NCBI GenBank assembly: GCA_009885995.1
Contig: VFJQ01000026.1
Coordinates: 1-48,596 of the forward strand
DNA: 48,596 nt
Origin: Verrucomicrobiota bacterium
GTDB taxonomy: Bacteria > Verrucomicrobiota > Verrucomicrobiia > Chthoniobacterales > Chthoniobacteraceae
Direction: 5' to 3'
This document shows positions 25,905 to 35,022 of this stretch, piece after piece; position 1 is the first letter of the stretch, and each line of letters opens with the position of its first letter. The translations under genes and the position numbers were made by a program. The notes below the pieces were generated by a model that saw only the letters and a list, made by a program, of their open reading frames with translations, searched no databases and was not told where the DNA came from.

Positions 25905-27248
25905 ATGAATCTCTCCCGTCGCACCTTCCTCCAGCAACTCGCCGCCGGCGCCGCCATCGCGCCGTGGGTCACCACCGGGCTGCGCGCGCAGTCGGCCAAC
26001 TCAATCGTCCAGCACGCCAGCTTCGGCTGCGCGGGCATGGCGATGAGCGATCTCAAGGCGCTCTCAAAACACACCGCGCTCAAAGTCGTCGCCGGTTGCG
26101 ACGTGGACGAAAAGCGCACGATCGAGTTCCGCAAACTCTTCCCCGACGCCCGCATTTACCGCGACTTCCGCGACTTGCTCGCGACGGAGAAGGACATCCA
26201 GACCGCGAACGTCTCGACGCCCGACCACATGCACGGGCCGATCGGCATGGCGGCGCTGAACCGCGGCCTGCACGTCTATGGGCAGAAGCCGCTCACGCAC
26301 GACATCTACGAGACGCGCCGGCTCACGGAGACGGCGCGCAAGAAGAAGCTCGTGACGCAGATGGGCATCCAGATTCACTCGAACACGGAATACCGAACCG
26401 CCGTGAAGCTCATCCAGGACGGCGCGATCGGGAAGGTGCGCGAAGTCCACACGTGGTCGAGCAAGGCGTGGAGCGACAACCAGCCCATGCCGCCCACCGG
26501 CGATCCCGTGCCCGAGGGGCTCGACTGGAACCTCTGGCTCGGCGTGTGTGCGGAGCGCGAATTCATCGGCGGCGGCTGGTATCACCCCGGCAACTGGCGC
26601 AAGCGGCTCGACTTCGGCACGGGCACCTTCGGCGACATGGGCTGCCACATTTACGACCCGGTTTTCAAAGCCCTCGCGCTCACCGCGCCGACCTCCGTGC
26701 GCAGTGAAGGTGCCGCGCCGAATGAACACTCGTGGGCCGCGGACGCGGTGGTGCATTACGTTTTTCCCGCCACGAAATTCACCGCGGGCAAGACCGTTGC
26801 CGTCACGTGGTATGACGGCGTGCAGCGTCCGCCCGAGGCGATTCAGGCGAAGGCCGTCGCGAGCGATCTCGATGCGAAAGCGAACGAGATCCCAGGCCAG
26901 GGCAGCATCTTCCTCGGCACCGATGGCGTGATGGTGCTGCCGCACGTCGGGATGCCGCGCGTGATCGACGCGCAGGGCAAGTCGAAGCCAGTCACGGCCG
27001 TCGAGGGCGCGAATCATTGGTTCCAGTTCATCGACGCCGCGCGCGGCGAGGGGAAGACGAGCGCGCACTTTGGCTACGCCGGCCCGCTCACGGAAGCGGT
27101 GCTGCTCGGTAGCGTCGCCTCGCGCTTCCCGAAGCAGGAGCTGAAGTGGAACGCGAAGGCGATGAAGTTCACCAACGTGGATGCCGCGAACCAGTTCGTC
27201 CGCCGCGCTTATCGCAAGGGATTCGAGACTCCCGGACTCTCCGCATGA
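25905..27248 (+). CDS. TAT-exported Gfo/Idh/MocA family oxidoreductase
   Basis: 447 aa from ATG 25905; twin-arginine signal NLSRRTFLQQLAAGAAIAP. Rossmann domain with GCDVDEKR and TPDHMHGPIGMAALNRGLHVYGQKPLTHDIYETRRL (the EKP motif is QKP here). The C-terminal domain carries TWYDGVQRPPEAI. Such exported members are abundant in Verrucomicrobia and Planctomycetes, probably acting on sugars in the periplasm with a tightly bound NAD(P); substrate unknown. Its stop overlaps the next ATG (ATGA at 27245), so the beta-helix protein is translationally coupled. Confidence 0.92.
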   Translation: MNLSRRTFLQQLAAGAAIAPWVTTGLRAQSANSIVQHASFGCAGMAMSDLKALSKHTALKVVAGCDVDEKRTIEFRKLFPDARIYRDFRDLLATEKDIQTANVSTPDHMHGPIGMAALNRGLHVYGQKPLTHDIYETRRLTETARKKKLVTQMGIQIHSNTEYRTAVKLIQDGAIGKVREVHTWSSKAWSDNQPMPPTGDPVPEGLDWNLWLGVCAEREFIGGGWYHPGNWRKRLDFGTGTFGDMGCHIYDPVFKALALTAPTSVRSEGAAPNEHSWAADAVVHYVFPATKFTAGKTVAVTWYDGVQRPPEAIQAKAVASDLDAKANEIPGQGSIFLGTDGVMVLPHVGMPRVIDAQGKSKPVTAVEGANHWFQFIDAARGEGKTSAHFGYAGPLTEAVLLGSVASRFPKQELKWNAKAMKFTNVDAANQFVRRAYRKGFETPGLSA

Positions 27249-28570
27249 AAACCATCGCCATCCTCCTCGCCGCGCTGAGCGCCGTCTCGCTCGCTGCCGA
27301 CCTCAAGCCCAACGGCGCCGACGACACCGCGGCAATCCAAGCCGCGGCCGATGCGGGCGGCACGATCCACTTCACGAGCGGCGCCTACCGCCTCACGCAG
27401 CCGATCGTCATCGACCTCGCAAAGGCCGGCTACACCTCGCTCACCGCCGATGGCACCGCGCGCATCGTCATGGCTGGCGCTGGCCCCGCATTTCGTTTCA
27501 TCGGCACGCACGGCGGCACGGCCGATCCGAAGTCGATCAAGCCCGAGGTGCTCGCGAAGGAGCGGATGCCGATGGCAGACGGACTCGAGATCGTCGGCGA
27601 GCACGCCGAGGCCGACGGCATCGAGGCGAAGGGCACGCTGCAAATCACCATCACGAACACCCGGCTCAGCCACCTGCGGCACGGCGTCCACCTCGTCGAT
27701 CGGAATCGCAACGTCCTCATCTCCGCCTGCCACATTTACGACAACTCCGGCATCGGCGTCTTCCTCGACAATGTGAATCTGCACCAGACCAACATCACCG
27801 GCTCGCACATCAGCTATTGCCGGGGTGGGGGAGTCGTCACGCGTGGTGGCGAAGTGCGGAACCTGCACATCTCCGGCAGCGACATCGAATCGAACATGGG
27901 CCCCGACCTTCCGCCCGCCGCGAACGTCGAGATCGACAACCGCGGCGGCTCGACCGCCGAGGTCGCCATCACCGGCTGCACGCTCCAGCACAATCACCTC
28001 TCACCCGGCTCCGCGAACATTCGCGTGCTCGGCCCCGGCGCCGATCGCAAGTCCGGCGACCGCGAAGCGAAGGCGCCCGAGTGGGGCCACGTCACCATCG
28101 CGGCGAATATCTTCAGCGACGTCTTCACGAACATCCACCTCAGCCACTGCCGCGGCGTCGTGATCACCGGCAACACGTTTTGGGAAGGCTTCGACCAGGA
28201 CCTGCTCGTCGAGAACTGCCGCAACGTCGTCGTGACCGGCAACAACTTCGAGCGCAACCCCGGCTACGAGCTCTGGCAAAAGGAAGTGCCCAAGCAGGGC
28301 CTCGTCTTCCGCGACAGCGCCGACTGCACGCTCAGCGGCCTGCACATCGTCGGCGTCCGCCAGCAGCCCGCCGCCATCGTGCTGGAGAAGTGCAGCCGCT
28401 TCCACGTGAGCGACTGCACCATCCTCGACAGCGACCACGCCGGGCTGCTGCTGCGCGACGTGACGCAGAGCAGCATCCACGGCAATTTCATCCGCGACGA
28501 CCGCGCGGAGAAGCCCGCTTTCAAGGCCATCGTCGTCGAAGGCGGCGATGGCAATCGCGTCGCGGAGTAG
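27245..28570 (+). CDS. Exported right-handed parallel beta-helix protein
   Basis: 441 aa, signal peptide MKTIAILLAALSAVSLAA. The N-terminal ADDTAAIQAAADAGGTIHFTSGAYRLTQPI is the start motif of pectate-lyase/tail-spike type beta-helices. Coils are visible as repeated ITNTRLSHLRHGVHL, LISACHIYDNSGIGVFL, VVITGNTFWEGF, VVVTGNNFERN, HVSDCTILDSDHAG. Likely a carbohydrate-active or carbohydrate-binding protein outside the cytoplasm (polysaccharide lyase or epimerase-like), but no catalytic motif is certain. It shares an operon with the oxidoreductase, fitting a role in sugar-polymer breakdown. Confidence 0.88.
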   Translation: MKTIAILLAALSAVSLAADLKPNGADDTAAIQAAADAGGTIHFTSGAYRLTQPIVIDLAKAGYTSLTADGTARIVMAGAGPAFRFIGTHGGTADPKSIKPEVLAKERMPMADGLEIVGEHAEADGIEAKGTLQITITNTRLSHLRHGVHLVDRNRNVLISACHIYDNSGIGVFLDNVNLHQTNITGSHISYCRGGGVVTRGGEVRNLHISGSDIESNMGPDLPPAANVEIDNRGGSTAEVAITGCTLQHNHLSPGSANIRVLGPGADRKSGDREAKAPEWGHVTIAANIFSDVFTNIHLSHCRGVVITGNTFWEGFDQDLLVENCRNVVVTGNNFERNPGYELWQKEVPKQGLVFRDSADCTLSGLHIVGVRQQPAAIVLEKCSRFHVSDCTILDSDHAGLLLRDVTQSSIHGNFIRDDRAEKPAFKAIVVEGGDGNRVAE

Positions 28571-28592
28571 GCGTTTCAGCCTCTTCGCTCCG

Positions 28593-29399
28593 ATGCCCGT
28601 GAGAATCTTTCTGCTCATCCTTCTCACCTTCGTCCTCGGCCCGCTGCATGCCGCCGAACCGCAGCATCCGTGGGAGCGTTGGGAGGACTGCACGCACCGG
28701 GCCGACCAGTTTTTCGACGGCGACAGCTTCCAGGTGAAATACGGGCGGAAGACCTATGTGCTGCGTCTCTACGGAGCGGATACGCCGGAGACCGACGATG
28801 GCTACGGCACCCGGATCGCCGAGCAGGCGGCGTATTTTGGAGTGACGGCTGCGGAGGTCTTGCGCGGGGGCGCGACGGCGAAGGAATTCACCGCCAAGTT
28901 TCTCAGCAAGCCGTTCACGGTCATCACGCGGCGAAAGGTCGCGCCGGGCGCAAGTCGCTCCGAGCGCATCTACGCGAGCGTCGAGCGCGATGGCGTGGGG
29001 CTCGATGTCGCGCTCATCGAAGCCGGTCTCGCCCGCGCGACCACGGAAACCGCGGACGGTCCGGACGCCGCCAGCGGCCTGCGGCTCCGCGGTCTTGAGC
29101 AAAAAGCCGCGAAGGAAGGCAAAGGCCTGTGGGCGACTTCGCAGCGCACCGACCGCAGCGCTTCATTGCTCGAACGCCTGACGCCGCGAATATTCAAGCC
29201 CGCGGGATTGCCCAAACCCCACACGGTGAATCTCAACACCGCCAGCGCCGCCGATCTCGAAGCGCTCCCCGGCATCGGCCCGAAGACCGCTGCGCAGATC
29301 ATCGCCGCGCGTCCCATTAAAGACCTCAGCGCCCTCGATGCGCTCCCCGGCTTCGGTCCGAAAACGATCGAAGCACTGCGCGAACTCGTGAGCTTTTAG
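28593..29399 (+). CDS. Exported thermonuclease-like nuclease with C-terminal helix-hairpin-helix
   Basis: 268 aa from ATG 28593 with signal peptide LLILLTFVLGPLHA. The SNase fold (~33-180) has DGDSFQVKYGRKTYVLRLYGADTPETD and ERIYASVERDGVGLDVALIEAGLARA, keeping the Arg/Glu-type active-site environment. The C-terminus (~208-268) is a ComEA-like double HhH: NLNTASAADLEALPGIGPKTAAQII and LDALPGFGPKTIEALREL. It should degrade or process DNA outside the cytoplasm; a link with DNA uptake or scavenging is plausible from the ComEA-like part but inferred. Confidence 0.88.
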   Translation: MPVRIFLLILLTFVLGPLHAAEPQHPWERWEDCTHRADQFFDGDSFQVKYGRKTYVLRLYGADTPETDDGYGTRIAEQAAYFGVTAAEVLRGGATAKEFTAKFLSKPFTVITRRKVAPGASRSERIYASVERDGVGLDVALIEAGLARATTETADGPDAASGLRLRGLEQKAAKEGKGLWATSQRTDRSASLLERLTPRIFKPAGLPKPHTVNLNTASAADLEALPGIGPKTAAQIIAARPIKDLSALDALPGFGPKTIEALRELVSF

Positions 29400-29531
29400 G
29401 AACCGCAACCTTCCGCTAGCCGCTTCACGGGTCCGGCGCGCTTTGCCTGAAACGAGGTGCGATGGTCGCCCAACGTGGTTGTCCTTGCGTGGCACTTGCG
29501 CAGCCGGTCGGGATTGGGCACGGGTGGGCGG

Positions 29532-30695
29532 ATGGAACACTTCGACATCATCATCCTCGGCGGCGGCGCGGCGGGGCTGATGTGCGCGATCACGGCGGGG
29601 CAGCGCGGGCGGCGGGTGCTGCTGCTCGAGCACGGCGAGCGGATCGGGCGGAAGATCGAGATCTCGGGCGGGGGACGCTGCAATTTCACCAACCTCGGCG
29701 CGACGCCGGAGAACTATCTCTCGCAGAACCCGGACTTCTGCCGCTCGGCGCTCGCGCGTTACACGCCGTGGGATTTCGTGGCGCTCGTGGAGGCGCACGG
29801 GATCGCCTATCACGAGAAGACGCTCGGGCAGCAGTTCTGCGACGGCAGCTCGCGGCAGATCATCGCGATGCTGCTGGCCGAGTGCGCGGAGGCGGGCGTG
29901 GGCGTGCGGTGCGGGGTGCGCGTTGAGGAGGTGGAGAAGACGGATCGTTTCCGCCTGCGCACGGGCGGGGGAGAGCTGACGTGCGAGGCGCTGGTGGTGG
30001 CGACGGGCGGGCTGTCGCTGCCGAAGCTGGGGGCGACGGATTTTGGCTATCGGCTGGCGCGGAAGTTCGGACTGCGGATGGTCGAGACGCGGGCGGGGCT
30101 GGTGCCGCTCACTTTCCGCGGTGATGATCCGCTCCGCGCGCTTAGCGGGGTGTCGCTGCCGGTGATCGCGCGTTGCGATGGGGCGGCGTTTCGCGAGGCA
30201 ATGCTGATCACGCACCGCGGCTTGAGCGGGCCGGCGATCTTGCAGGCATCGAGCTTTTGGCGCGAGGGGCGCGAGGTGGAGATCGATCTGCTGCCCGGTC
30301 GGGAAGCGCAGCCTCTACTCGAGGCGGCGCGTGTGGCGAGGCGCGAGCTGGTGCCGCTGCTGGCCGAACACTGGCCGCGGCGCTTCGCGGAGGCGTGGTG
30401 CGAGCGGGAGGCGCCGCCGAAGCGGCTGGTCGATTTCAAGAACGCCGAGCTGCTCGCGCTTGCGGAGCGGCTCCACGCGTGGCCGTTCCGCCCCGCGGGC
30501 ACGGAAGGCTACGCCACGGCGGAGGTGACGCTCGGCGGGGTGGATACGCGCGAGCTTTCCTCGAAGACGATGGAGTGCCGGGGCGTGCGGGGGCTGTTCT
30601 TCATCGGGGAAGTGGTGGACGTGACCGGCTGGCTGGGGGGCTACAATTTCCAGTGGGCCTGGGCCAGCGGCCATGCGGCGGGGGAAGCGGTGTAG
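29532..30695 (+). CDS. NAD(P)/FAD-dependent oxidoreductase, HI0933/YhiN family
   Basis: 387 aa from ATG 29532. FAD-binding GGGAAGLMCAITAGQRG (10-26), ISGGGRCNFTN (the HI0933 signature), SGPAILQASSFW, and the terminal GEVVDVTGWLGGYNFQWAWASGHAAG. Function in the cell is not established for this family beyond flavin binding; it is cytoplasmic. It appears monocistronic. The upstream 130 bp contains nothing recognised. The TAG stop is followed by 200 bp of repeat sequence. Confidence 0.92.
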   Translation: MEHFDIIILGGGAAGLMCAITAGQRGRRVLLLEHGERIGRKIEISGGGRCNFTNLGATPENYLSQNPDFCRSALARYTPWDFVALVEAHGIAYHEKTLGQQFCDGSSRQIIAMLLAECAEAGVGVRCGVRVEEVEKTDRFRLRTGGGELTCEALVVATGGLSLPKLGATDFGYRLARKFGLRMVETRAGLVPLTFRGDDPLRALSGVSLPVIARCDGAAFREAMLITHRGLSGPAILQASSFWREGREVEIDLLPGREAQPLLEAARVARRELVPLLAEHWPRRFAEAWCEREAPPKRLVDFKNAELLALAERLHAWPFRPAGTEGYATAEVTLGGVDTRELSSKTMECRGVRGLFFIGEVVDVTGWLGGYNFQWAWASGHAAGEAV

Positions 30696-30742
30696 GGAAG
30701 CGGTGCGGAAGGGAGTGCAGCCGTTCATGGCTCTAGCGCGAG

Positions 30743-30849
30743 GTAGGGACGGCTGTCCTCAGCCGTCCGTGGGGCGAGCGAAACGAGGGGGTGGGTGGAT
30801 CGCCGCCTCGCTTCGCTCGCCCCAGACCGCTGGGGACAGCGGTCCCTAC
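30743..30849. repeat. GTAG-type REP pair with a central hairpin
   Basis: The left unit GTAG at 30743 has stem GGACGGCTG/CAGCCGTCC; the right unit ends in CTAC at 30846-30849 with stem ACCGCTG/CAGCGGT. Between them GGGGCGAGCG pairs with CGCTCGCCCC, so the whole 107 bp can fold as a three-way structure. It occupies the gap between convergent genes and could act as a bidirectional transcription or RNA-stability element. Confidence 0.8.
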
Positions 30850-30898
30850 CTGTTTGTGCCCGGCGTCAGTGCTCAATAAGCCCGGCGCGCGCAGCGGC

Positions 30899-32488
30899 TC
30901 AGCGCTCGTCTTCGAACCAGGAGACGATGTTGTAGCCGGTGATGAGCGAGCCTTTGGCGAGCTGCTCATCGTAGTGGACGCTCTGGACGCCGGTCATCCT
31001 GATCGTGTAGCCGGTGAATGCGCCGAAGATGGTGTCGGCGTTGCCACCGCCCTTCATCTCGATGTCGTAATTGGGCGCATAGACGACGCCGCGGAACCCG
31101 CCATTGCCGGCGATCTTGATCGTGCCGATGTTTGGCGTGCCGTCAGAAAGAGGCGGGCGGTCCAAGCCGTAGAGCTGGAAGTTGAGCGGGCTGTTCGGGT
31201 TTGCGACGCCCTGGCCCGCGATGTTGGTATCGCCGCCCACGAAGATGCGAACATACACTCCGGGATCGAGAACGATTTGAGCCTGGCCGGCCATGGCGAT
31301 GTTGCCGGTGATGACGATCTGCGCGTAGGTCGCGGGGGCGGGGGAAATGAGATCGCCGTTGGAATCGACCGCCCCCCGGATGCGCAGGACTTCCTTACCT
31401 TTGAGGTCGATCCCGGACACCTTCACCTGCGTGGGGTCGCCGGCCGATGCGTTGATGGTCGTGCTCCCGCCGATGGCGTCGCCGGCGGGCAGCGATACGG
31501 TGTCGTCGGGTTCGCTGATGGGGACGACGTCGCGGTAGAAATCGTCCCGGATGCGGTCGGGGTTGTCGAGGTAGCTGGGTTGGAAGTTCGGGTCGTTGCC
31601 TCTGACGTTGGCGTTGTTGATGACGTCACCGCCGTGGGTGCTGGCGGTCCCGTAGATCTGGGCATTGCCCGCGTTGATGAGCGGGCCGTTGGTGGAGATA
31701 TTGCCGTTCCACCGCGGGTTCAGCGGATCGTATGGTCCATCAGCCGAGTCAAAGCTGTCCACGACGATGTTGAGGTTGTTCAGGTCGATGCTCTTGACGC
31801 CAAACAGCGGGTCGCGGCCAGCCGTCTGGGGCGCGACGATGGCCTCGATCCGGCGCGTCGCCCGCGGTCCATCCGTGGCAGGGATCGCCGCGCGAGTGAA
31901 GTGGTCGAACAGGAAATCGAACTTGCGCAGCCGGCCATCCGCCTTCTCGCCAGCAACGAAGCCGCGCCCGCCTGGGAGACCGCAGACGCCGGTTGCGACG
32001 ACGCGATACCACTGCTCGCCCGTGCGTGAATCGATGAGGCCTGGTGGCTCGTCGATGGTGACGTCCACTGTGGATTTGAGCTTGCCTTCAGCGGAGTAAA
32101 CCACGCCTCCAGTTAAGTCGAGCACGGACCCACCCGAATCGCGCAGGATGACGGCCCGCGTCCGCTCGTGGACCCGGTATTTGGTGACGTCAGGTTCTGA
32201 GGGGTCCACGTAGGGCTCGGAATTGGTCCATTCACCGTTGCTGGTGACAGAGCGAAACGGGTCGCCATTCTTCTTGAGCCTCTTGCGAATCTCCGCCACC
32301 CCTACTTCAATGCCGGCATCGGCGGAGAGCAGCGCTTCCTGCCAGCTCGCGGCTTGATGCACGACTCTGTATTTGTTGTTGATGACGGTGAACGAAGTGG
32401 CGCCCAACGCCATCAGGATGCCGACTGAGATCAGGGCGACGAGCAGGGCGCTGGCGGTGGTGCGTTGGCGAGTCGATGGTGTCTTCAT
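30899..32488 (-). CDS. Type IV pilus-associated (PilX-like) exported protein
   Basis: 529 aa. N-terminal hydrophobic helix (SALLVALISVGILMALGATSFTVI) in a PilX_N-like context (R-x-x-x-ASALL instead of G-ALL), typical of minor pilin component PilX. The remainder contains a large predicted beta-rich region with AQIVITGNIAMAGQAQIVLDPGVYVRIFVGGDTNIAGQG and GFRGVVYAPNYDIEMKGGGNADTIFGAFTGYTI, which I recall from a conserved C-terminal domain of such proteins (DUF7305-like). Last gene of the three-gene pilin-like operon; start ATG 32488 overlaps the previous stop by 4 bp. Confidence 0.82.
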   Translation of the reverse strand: MKTPSTRQRTTASALLVALISVGILMALGATSFTVINNKYRVVHQAASWQEALLSADAGIEVGVAEIRKRLKKNGDPFRSVTSNGEWTNSEPYVDPSEPDVTKYRVHERTRAVILRDSGGSVLDLTGGVVYSAEGKLKSTVDVTIDEPPGLIDSRTGEQWYRVVATGVCGLPGGRGFVAGEKADGRLRKFDFLFDHFTRAAIPATDGPRATRRIEAIVAPQTAGRDPLFGVKSIDLNNLNIVVDSFDSADGPYDPLNPRWNGNISTNGPLINAGNAQIYGTASTHGGDVINNANVRGNDPNFQPSYLDNPDRIRDDFYRDVVPISEPDDTVSLPAGDAIGGSTTINASAGDPTQVKVSGIDLKGKEVLRIRGAVDSNGDLISPAPATYAQIVITGNIAMAGQAQIVLDPGVYVRIFVGGDTNIAGQGVANPNSPLNFQLYGLDRPPLSDGTPNIGTIKIAGNGGFRGVVYAPNYDIEMKGGGNADTIFGAFTGYTIRMTGVQSVHYDEQLAKGSLITGYNIVSWFEDER

Positions 32489-33141
32489 GGTGTGACGGGA
32501 GTCGGTGTGCTGGGGCGTTTATTGCGAAGCATGACGGTCGTAAAAGCGGTGGTGCCGGCGCGGGTGCTCTCCTGCGCGCTTTTCAAGGCCTGGAATCTCG
32601 ACTTGAAGGACACGCTGAGTGTCACGGCCTGCCGGCTCTCGGGGGTGGGCGTGAGCTGGAAATCCTCCACCTCGGTGGCGATGACCGTCTCGACACCGCC
32701 CACGGCGCGGATCAGGTCGGTATGCCCGTCGGTTTGCGTCTTCTTGTAGTATTGGACGACCACCGGAGCGGTGCCGTAGCTCACGGAGCTGCTGCTCTGG
32801 ATCACAGGCTGGCGGGGCTTGGGTGTCCCGCCGACCACGGGCTCGTAGAAGTCCGGGATCTCGATGTTCAATCGGGCTGCACCCTGATACGAATCGACTG
32901 TCACGTTCAGCGCACGGCGCAGGTCGCGTGATGCGTAGTCGATGACGCGAGCTTGTTCGAGCTGGCTCTTCACGTGTTCCTTCGAGGCCGCGAAGCTGCG
33001 GCTCAGCGTGCTAATCCCGACCAGCAGCGCCGCCATCATCACAGCGACGACGGCCGTGGACATCGTGATCTCCGGCAGCGTCATGCCTGCGAGAGGCGCC
33101 TTGTTCAGGCGTAGCGAAATCATCGCGGTGCTGCCTTTCAC
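32485..33141 (-). CDS. Prepilin-type protein, PilW-like
   Basis: 218 aa. Prepilin leader ending NKAPLAG followed by [27 protein letters not shown]: cleavage after Gly before Met with Glu at +5, a normal type IV pilin/pseudopilin site. The mature domain is a short variable beta region ([21 protein letters not shown]). ATGA overlaps link it to both neighbours (33138-33141 and 32485-32488), so the three genes are translated as one unit. Likely a minor pilin in a pilus or secretion pseudopilus. Confidence 0.85.
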   Translation of the reverse strand: MKGSTAMISLRLNKAPLAGMTLPEITMSTAVVAVMMAALLVGISTLSRSFAASKEHVKSQLEQARVIDYASRDLRRALNVTVDSYQGAARLNIEIPDFYEPVVGGTPKPRQPVIQSSSSVSYGTAPVVVQYYKKTQTDGHTDLIRAVGGVETVIATEVEDFQLTPTPESRQAVTLSVSFKSRFQALKSAQESTRAGTTAFTTVMLRNKRPSTPTPVTP

Positions 33142-34067
33142 TTCTTGCCGCCTTGGCCGCCGGCATTTCCAAGCCCGCCGTTCCCGTTGCCATTCACGTT
33201 TCCGTTTCCGGTCCCGTTCCCAGGCGCTGGAGTTGGTGTCGCAGGTGAAGGCGTGGGCGTCGCAGGTGAAGGAGTGGGCGTTCCGGTCGGCGAGGGCGTC
33301 GGTGTCGCCCCAGGTTCGGGTGTAGGCGTCGCAGGTGAAGGAGTAGGCGTTCCAGAGGGTTCGGGTGTGGGTGTTCCGGTCGGCGAGGGCGTCGGCGTCG
33401 CCCCCGGTGAGGGCGTGCCAAACGGCTCGAAGCCCGGGCCTCCGAAGCCTGGCAAACTTAGCGTGTTCACTCCTGCGATCGAAATAACCGACGCGTATGA
33501 GCGCGTCCGCTGGCGGTTGTCCTTGCCAGTCCAGGTCACCGTCATTTCCACCTTAGCCTGCGACTGCTTGGAGAGGGTGCCGCTTGAATCGCCGGAATTG
33601 ATGCCGGTCAGGAGCGCGACCGGGGCGGCTCCGGGTGCGTATTCGACGAGGATGGACTTATACTTCGCATATGGCGTCTGTGGCGGCTCCGGGTGCGGCG
33701 ACCCGTCCGGCGTGTATCCAAAAGCAGTGAGTGTGATCCGCTCGCCGATATTCGGCAGGTAGTCGGCGGACTTCGGACGCGTGGGGAGAAAGGTGTCCCG
33801 CAAATACGAGGCATTGGTGAAGTCAGACCAACTGATGGTGCGGAAGCGCTCGATCCGGTCTTGGAGGAGCAGGGAACTCGCATTGGATTCGCGGGCGCTC
33901 TTGACCAGCTTGAGTTGGTGGCCGTTGAGCGCCATCGCCGCTCCGAGGGCGAGAAGCGTCAGTGCCACCGCCATGGTCGCCTCCACCAAGCTGAACGCGG
34001 CCGTAGCGTTTCGATGAGAGCCTTTGGAAGCGAAAGTGTGCCTCAGCAGTGAACGGGAAGTATTCAT
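33138..34067 (-). CDS. Prepilin-type protein with Pro/Thr-rich C-terminal tail
   Basis: 309 aa from ATG 34067 ([10 protein letters not shown]). Prepilin-like segment [27 protein letters not shown] has Glu at +5 but Ala rather than Gly before the cleavage site (A|FSLVE), which some peptidases accept poorly. The C-terminus from ~225 is a repetitive (TPTPSP/TPTPEP)n tail with GATPTP units, then a Gly/Asn-rich end [15 protein letters not shown]. The tail looks like a surface-exposed linker. First gene of the operon; 330 bp upstream lacks a gene and should hold the promoter. Confidence 0.82.
   Translation of the reverse strand: MNTSRSLLRHTFASKGSHRNATAAFSLVEATMAVALTLLALGAAMALNGHQLKLVKSARESNASSLLLQDRIERFRTISWSDFTNASYLRDTFLPTRPKSADYLPNIGERITLTAFGYTPDGSPHPEPPQTPYAKYKSILVEYAPGAAPVALLTGINSGDSSGTLSKQSQAKVEMTVTWTGKDNRQRTRSYASVISIAGVNTLSLPGFGGPGFEPFGTPSPGATPTPSPTGTPTPEPSGTPTPSPATPTPEPGATPTPSPTGTPTPSPATPTPSPATPTPAPGNGTGNGNVNGNGNGGLGNAGGQGGKK
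33195..33420 (-). repeat. Pro/Thr codon repeat of the pilin tail
   Basis: Short tandem units of 6-18 bp encode [13 protein letters not shown] and GTPTP variants, then Asn-Gly repeats. The tract is in the coding frame of the prepilin gene and likely varies in length between strains. Confidence 0.75.
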
Positions 34068-34397
34068 CTTGGGTGTGTGTTTAGCTTTTATTGTGCCTGC
34101 TCCGGTTTGGAAATTCATATCGATCCCGTGCCACAAGACGGCAGCTTAAAAAGTGCTGCCTGCCGCCGAGCGACGGCTTGGAGGCGGTCAAATCCACACC
34201 ACCGTATCCCATCACGTGGTCAGTGACCTTCTCCGATCTTGCGATCCAGTTCTGCTCGGTTGAGTTCGGCATACGCTCTGAAATCTCAGAGCGCTGACAT
34301 TAGCCCCAGCGTTCCATACGGCAACACATGTTCTTCACCTCTCCCCGGACCCTCATCGCTCCGGCTTCGGCATCGAGCCGCCTACCTCGATACGCTG
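34068..34397. other. 330-bp gene-free stretch upstream of the pilin operon
   Basis: AT-richer than its surroundings. It holds two hairpins: 34274-34293 (CGCTCTGA/TCAGAGCG, 4-nt loop) and 34140-34160 (GCAGC/GCTGC with an A-rich loop). No good sigma-70 promoter stands out. TGGCACG at 34127-34133 on the minus strand resembles a sigma-54 -24 box but lacks the -12 GC. A small open frame (34081-34272, minus) has no coding signal. Confidence 0.5.
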
Positions 34398-34940
34398 CTA
34401 CGCGCCGCCCACACGCGCCCGACGCCACGAGTAGTCGAAGATCACCTCGAACTCCACGCGCTGAAGGCGCACCAGTTCACCGCCCTCGTCCTCCGCACCG
34501 AAGCGGCACTGCTCGCACTGGCCGGTAAACAAATACGGATCCCAGGAGAGTTGCTTCGCCATGTCGGCGGAAAACAGCGCCGCCCGGTGATGAATGTCAT
34601 CGAACACCGCCAGCACCCCGGCACGCCGGAACCAGTAGCGTGCATTATCGAAGTCCCCCTCGCGCCGGTGCATCATGCCGTGCCAGTAGCTGCCGAGGTC
34701 GCTCGCGGTGTCCTGAAAAAATTGGTGGCACCCATCGAGGTCGTCGAGCGCGTAGAGCAACCCGCCACGCACGAGACCGAAGGCTCCGGCGTCGCCGATC
34801 GGGCTGCCCGCCACGGCGGCGTCATCAGTTTGTTTCACGCGTCGCCACAGATCGCGGTCGTGGATGTCCTTCGGCAGCAGCTTGCCGAGCAGCCCCTCCG
34901 CGAGCAGCACGCGATCGATGAAGTCCGAGTAGCTAGTCAT
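34398..34940 (-). CDS. Conserved hypothetical protein with TPR-like segment
   Basis: 180 aa from ATG 34940; the open frame extends to 35294 antisense to another gene. The stretch DLGSYWHGMMHRREGDFDNARYWFRRAG resembles a TPR/Sel1-type helical hairpin, and FTGQCEQCRFG carries a CxxC that may bind metal. No signal peptide. Homologues in Acidobacteria and Verrucomicrobia are, as I recall, uncharacterised. Starts overlap divergently with the next ORF's upstream extension but not its chosen start. Confidence 0.7.
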   Translation of the reverse strand: MTSYSDFIDRVLLAEGLLGKLLPKDIHDRDLWRRVKQTDDAAVAGSPIGDAGAFGLVRGGLLYALDDLDGCHQFFQDTASDLGSYWHGMMHRREGDFDNARYWFRRAGVLAVFDDIHHRAALFSADMAKQLSWDPYLFTGQCEQCRFGAEDEGGELVRLQRVEFEVIFDYSWRRARVGGA

Positions 34941-35022
34941 GCGCGGACGCTGGCTCGCCGCGCCGATGCCGCCAAGAAATTTTCCTTTCATGGCAAGGCC
35001 GTTGCTCATAGAAGGCGCCACC

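Noticed and set aside
26064..27068. 334-aa minus-strand open frame
   Set aside because: Antisense to the Gfo/Idh/MocA gene, whose motifs are clear.
34110..34140. Sigma-54 promoter upstream of the pilin operon
   Set aside because: TGGCACG fits the -24 box, but the -12 GC element is missing at the right distance.
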